Position numbers and translations under genes: made by a program. The notes beneath the pieces were generated by a model. The model saw only the letters and a program-made list of their open reading frames with translations. It searched no databases and had not been told where the DNA came from. From NZQO01 sp964639255 (GTDB taxonomy: Bacteria > Bacteroidota > Bacteroidia > Flavobacteriales > Flavobacteriaceae): DNA of 9,571 bases. Of this stretch, positions 7,551-9,571 are shown piece by piece. The stretch covers positions 1 through 9,571 of the forward strand of contig CAZXDP010000075.1 in NCBI GenBank assembly GCA_964639255.1, given 5' to 3'. How positions within the stretch are numbered: position 1 is the first letter of the stretch; every line of letters starts with the position of its first letter.

Positions 7551-7576
7551 CTAAATCACCAACCTTTAACACCATT

Positions 7577-8017
7577 ATGAAAACAACACTAACAATATTT
7601 CTCCTACTCATTGGCCTAGCCAGTGTTGCTCAGGATACGGAAAGTGCGCTCCTAAAAATAAAGGAAACGCGAGACGGTTTCATGAAAGCCATCGCCGAAA
7701 AACGATATCAGGATTTAAGCCAATACACCACACCGGATATGGAAAACACTGGGCCGGCCTCTCCGGGCTTTATGGAGATGTACGAATTGGGTAAAGCCCG
7801 CGGCGCCTTTCCGTATGATCGAATTGTCATGACTCCCAAGGAAACTGTCATACTTAGCGATTCTGTCGCGTATGATTACGGAACAAGTAAAGTGCACTAT
7901 ACCAATAAGGAAGGAGAAGAGAAAGTATTGACCAATACCTATTTAGTCATTCTGAAAAAAGACAAAGAAGGAACTTGGCGCTTGCATCGCGAAGTAGCTT
8001 CGGGAAATGTAAACTAA
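7577..8017 (+). CDS. Exported DUF4440-like (NTF2-like fold) small protein
   Basis: The 146-residue product starts with a clear signal peptide (MKTTLTIFLLLIGLASVA, cut before QD at 19). The mature part begins with a helix (about 22-45) containing FMKAIAEKRYQDLSQYTTPD, the usual opening of DUF4440/SnoaL-type NTF2-like domains, in which a subunit's cone-shaped pocket holds a small ligand. Later strands include VAYDYGTSKVHY (97-108), TNTYLVILKK (119-128) and the ending GTWRLHREVASGNVN, which fits the family's W-x-x-x-R/H...S-x-N close. These domains may be enzymes or only binding or dimerisation modules, so the activity is not known; export to the periplasm is the clearest fact. ATG at 7577 is chosen because it gives a textbook signal peptide. 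An upstream TTG at 7544 would add eleven residues that spoil it. It is the first gene of a cluster with the next two, 12 bases before the second. Confidence 0.85.
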   Translation: MKTTLTIFLLLIGLASVAQDTESALLKIKETRDGFMKAIAEKRYQDLSQYTTPDMENTGPASPGFMEMYELGKARGAFPYDRIVMTPKETVILSDSVAYDYGTSKVHYTNKEGEEKVLTNTYLVILKKDKEGTWRLHREVASGNVN

Positions 8018-8029
8018 TACCTTTCGATA

Positions 8030-8605
8030 ATGAAAACAACAACTTCTCTTTTCTGGATGCTAATAACGCTATCCTTTTGTGTAAACGCGCAAAACAATGA
8101 ACAGGAAATCGAACAGCGCAATAAAAAACTGGCTAAAGGTTTTTATACAGATCTGTGGTTCACCAACAATACCGATAAATATGCCGAATATATGGCTGAA
8201 ACCTATGTTGCACACGACATTGGCGATCGTAAAGGTGAAAAAGAACCGGCCATTGAGCAAAAAATTATTGCCGATAGGTTTTGGGAGAATGGAAAGTGGG
8301 ATTCTAAAATCAATTATCAGATTGCCGAGGGCGATTTGGTGGCCACCCGTTGGGAAGCTACTTATGTACCCGAGACGTTCTTGGGGAAAGTAATGTACGG
8401 TTCAGGAACCATACCCATTATCAATGTATTTCGCTTTAACGAAGAAGGAAAAATAGTTGAGCTATGGAACCATCGTCACGATATCGACACCAATATGACA
8501 ATGAAATTTACCATTCAAGGACTTCTAATCGGGTTACTCATCGCATTGATTCCTACCATACTTGCTTTTCGGTACAAGAGAAAGCTAAAACACTTGCAGC
8601 GATGA
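8030..8605 (+). CDS. Exported SnoaL-like (NTF2-like) protein with a C-terminal membrane helix
   Basis: This 191-residue protein has a signal peptide (about 1-20, ending VNA before QNN) and an NTF2-like domain of the SnoaL/polyketide-cyclase-like group (about 28-155). Features of that group are the opening helix with the run KGFYTDLWF, Y-V-A-H-D (64-68), VATRWEATYVPETF, and the closing strand IPIINVFRFNEEGKIVELWN followed by HRHD (148-151). A strong hydrophobic helix (about 162-180) and a basic tail RYKRKLKHLQR then anchor the C-terminus, with the basic end in the cytoplasm and the domain in the periplasm. An added C-terminal anchor is unusual for SnoaL-like proteins, which are mostly soluble. 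Polar pocket residues such as His67, Asp68 and His148-Asp151 could be catalytic, but this is inference. It lies 12 bases after the preceding gene, and its TGA overlaps the next gene's ATG. Confidence 0.85.
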   Translation: MKTTTSLFWMLITLSFCVNAQNNEQEIEQRNKKLAKGFYTDLWFTNNTDKYAEYMAETYVAHDIGDRKGEKEPAIEQKIIADRFWENGKWDSKINYQIAEGDLVATRWEATYVPETFLGKVMYGSGTIPIINVFRFNEEGKIVELWNHRHDIDTNMTMKFTIQGLLIGLLIALIPTILAFRYKRKLKHLQR

Positions 8606-9571
8606 AACCTACACAACCCAAGGAACGTTTTCAAATTTTAGATGTATTGCGTGGCTTCGCCCTAGTAGGGGTATTGGTTGCGAATATGGCGACCCATTCT
8701 GGTTATTTCTTTCTTTCACCGGAAATTAAGCAAACACTCCCATATGCTGAAATGGGCGAACTATGGATGTGGATCATCCATTTTACAACCGATGGGAAAT
8801 TTTACTCCATCTTCTCCTTACTATTCGGGATAGGCTTCGCCTTGCAGTTGCAGCGTGCCCAGGAAAGAGGAGCAGCTTTTAGCGGGCGGTTTAGCAGGCG
8901 GTTGATAGTGCTATTCCTCATTGGGCTTTTTCATGCGATATTCTTTTACGTAGGTGATATCTTAACGGTATATGCTCTGCTGGGCTTTACGCTTTTGCTT
9001 TTCCGAAATGTAAGCAATAAGGCCCTCTTACGTTGGTCGATCGTTCTACTTTGCCTTCCGGTGGTGCAATATACCTATGTGTGGTGGCAAGCGCAGAATC
9101 AGCCTCCTGTAAGCCTAGCCGATGACTATGCTTTCTTCGAACAAATTATCGCAGCATATAGGGAAGGTTCTTTTGGTGATATTGTGTATACCAATATTGG
9201 CGGACTTCTTTTTGGCAGATACCCCGATCTGGTATTTACCGGAAGATTTTTCAAAGTGTTGGCTATGTTCCTATTAGGTGTTTACGTGGCTCGAAAACAA
9301 TGGTATGCAACTATAACCCAAAACTGGCGATTGCTTAAAAAAATTATGGTTTGGGCCGCGGTAATTGGCATCCCGTGCAATCTTATTCTAGCCCAGATGA
9401 TGACCACCACCGACTATTACGCTTTGGGCGAGCTGGGCATTATACAACCCATAGTGTACGCTTTTGGCGTACCGGCTTTAGGTATTAGCTACGCTTGCGC
9501 CGTAGCTTTGCTCTACCAGAAGAAATCAGCAAAAAGAATACTTAGTGTTTTAGCTCCCTTCGGTCGAATGG
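8602..9571 (+). CDS. DUF418 (YeiB-like) multi-pass membrane protein, 3' end outside window
   Basis: The reading frame from ATG 8602 stays open to the right edge, giving 323 residues. Family marks are the N-terminal LDVLRGFALVGVLVANM (13-29), the signature FYSIFSLLFGIGFALQLQRA (67-86), a cluster of basic residues with RFSRR (96-100), and the DUF418 domain proper, with GRFFKVLAMFLLGVYVAR (214-231) and later membrane helices. The window ends inside LAPFGRM, where family members usually continue with ALTNYL, so about 60-90 residues are probably missing. Roughly eight hydrophobic segments are visible. The family lies in the inner membrane and has no firmly established general function; a role in moving or acylating small molecules has been suggested because of likeness to acyltransferase-type membrane proteins. 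The ATG overlaps the previous stop as ATGA, so translation is likely coupled to the membrane-anchored SnoaL-like protein, suggesting they act together. Confidence 0.92.
   Translation, partial: MKPTQPKERFQILDVLRGFALVGVLVANMATHSGYFFLSPEIKQTLPYAEMGELWMWIIHFTTDGKFYSIFSLLFGIGFALQLQRAQERGAAFSGRFSRRLIVLFLIGLFHAIFFYVGDILTVYALLGFTLLLFRNVSNKALLRWSIVLLCLPVVQYTYVWWQAQNQPPVSLADDYAFFEQIIAAYREGSFGDIVYTNIGGLLFGRYPDLVFTGRFFKVLAMFLLGVYVARKQWYATITQNWRLLKKIMVWAAVIGIPCNLILAQMMTTTDYYALGELGIIQPIVYAFGVPALGISYACAVALLYQKKSAKRILSVLAPFGRM

Noticed and set aside
7544..7576. TTG start extending the DUF4440-like gene upstream
   Set aside because: It adds eleven residues that interrupt a normal signal peptide; the ATG at 7577 gives a textbook leader.
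8097..8393. 98-codon + strand open frame inside the SnoaL-like gene
   Set aside because: It lies wholly inside a well-supported gene in another frame and has no recognisable features.

Overview
The window reads as chromosomal DNA from a member of the Bacteroidota, most likely a marine flavobacterium. Four things point there: a relic of a type IX secretion (T9SS) sorting domain, a one-protein hybrid sensor with periplasmic TPRs fused to HisKA/HATPase/REC/AraC modules, start codons without Shine-Dalgarno sequences, and moderate-to-low GC with AT-rich spacers. All supported genes are on the + strand; I found no RNA gene, CRISPR array, insertion sequence or complete mobile element.

Layout: (1) 1-1109 is the 3' part of a TrkH/KtrB-type potassium channel subunit, cut by the left edge. 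(2) 1110-1828 is a long AT-rich stretch with no intact gene but with coherent coding fragments in shifting frames, probably a decayed gene. (3) 1829-2449 encodes an unrecognised exported, probable lipoprotein with a striking cysteine-rich tail. (4) 2730-4025 encodes an exported S41-family serine peptidase with a Ser/His-type rather than Ser/Lys-type active site. (5) 4026-4465 holds a clearly recognisable T9SS C-terminal sorting domain interrupted by a stop codon, then the upstream region of the next gene, with small direct and inverted repeats. (6) 4466-7402 is the 978-residue hybrid two-component regulator. (7) 7577-9571 is a tight three-gene cluster: two small exported NTF2-like proteins (DUF4440-like and SnoaL-like) and a DUF418 membrane protein, cut by the right edge. 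The last two genes overlap by ATGA.

Inferred function: the hybrid regulator senses something in the periplasm through its TPR domain and passes the signal to its own AraC-type DNA-binding domain. Its likeliest local target is the NTF2-like/DUF418 operon just downstream. A short motif (TACCTTGTrGT) occurs both directly before the regulator's start codon and in the leader of that operon, which makes it a candidate operator, though this is weak evidence. The two decayed regions show that this is a place where accessory genes have been lost.
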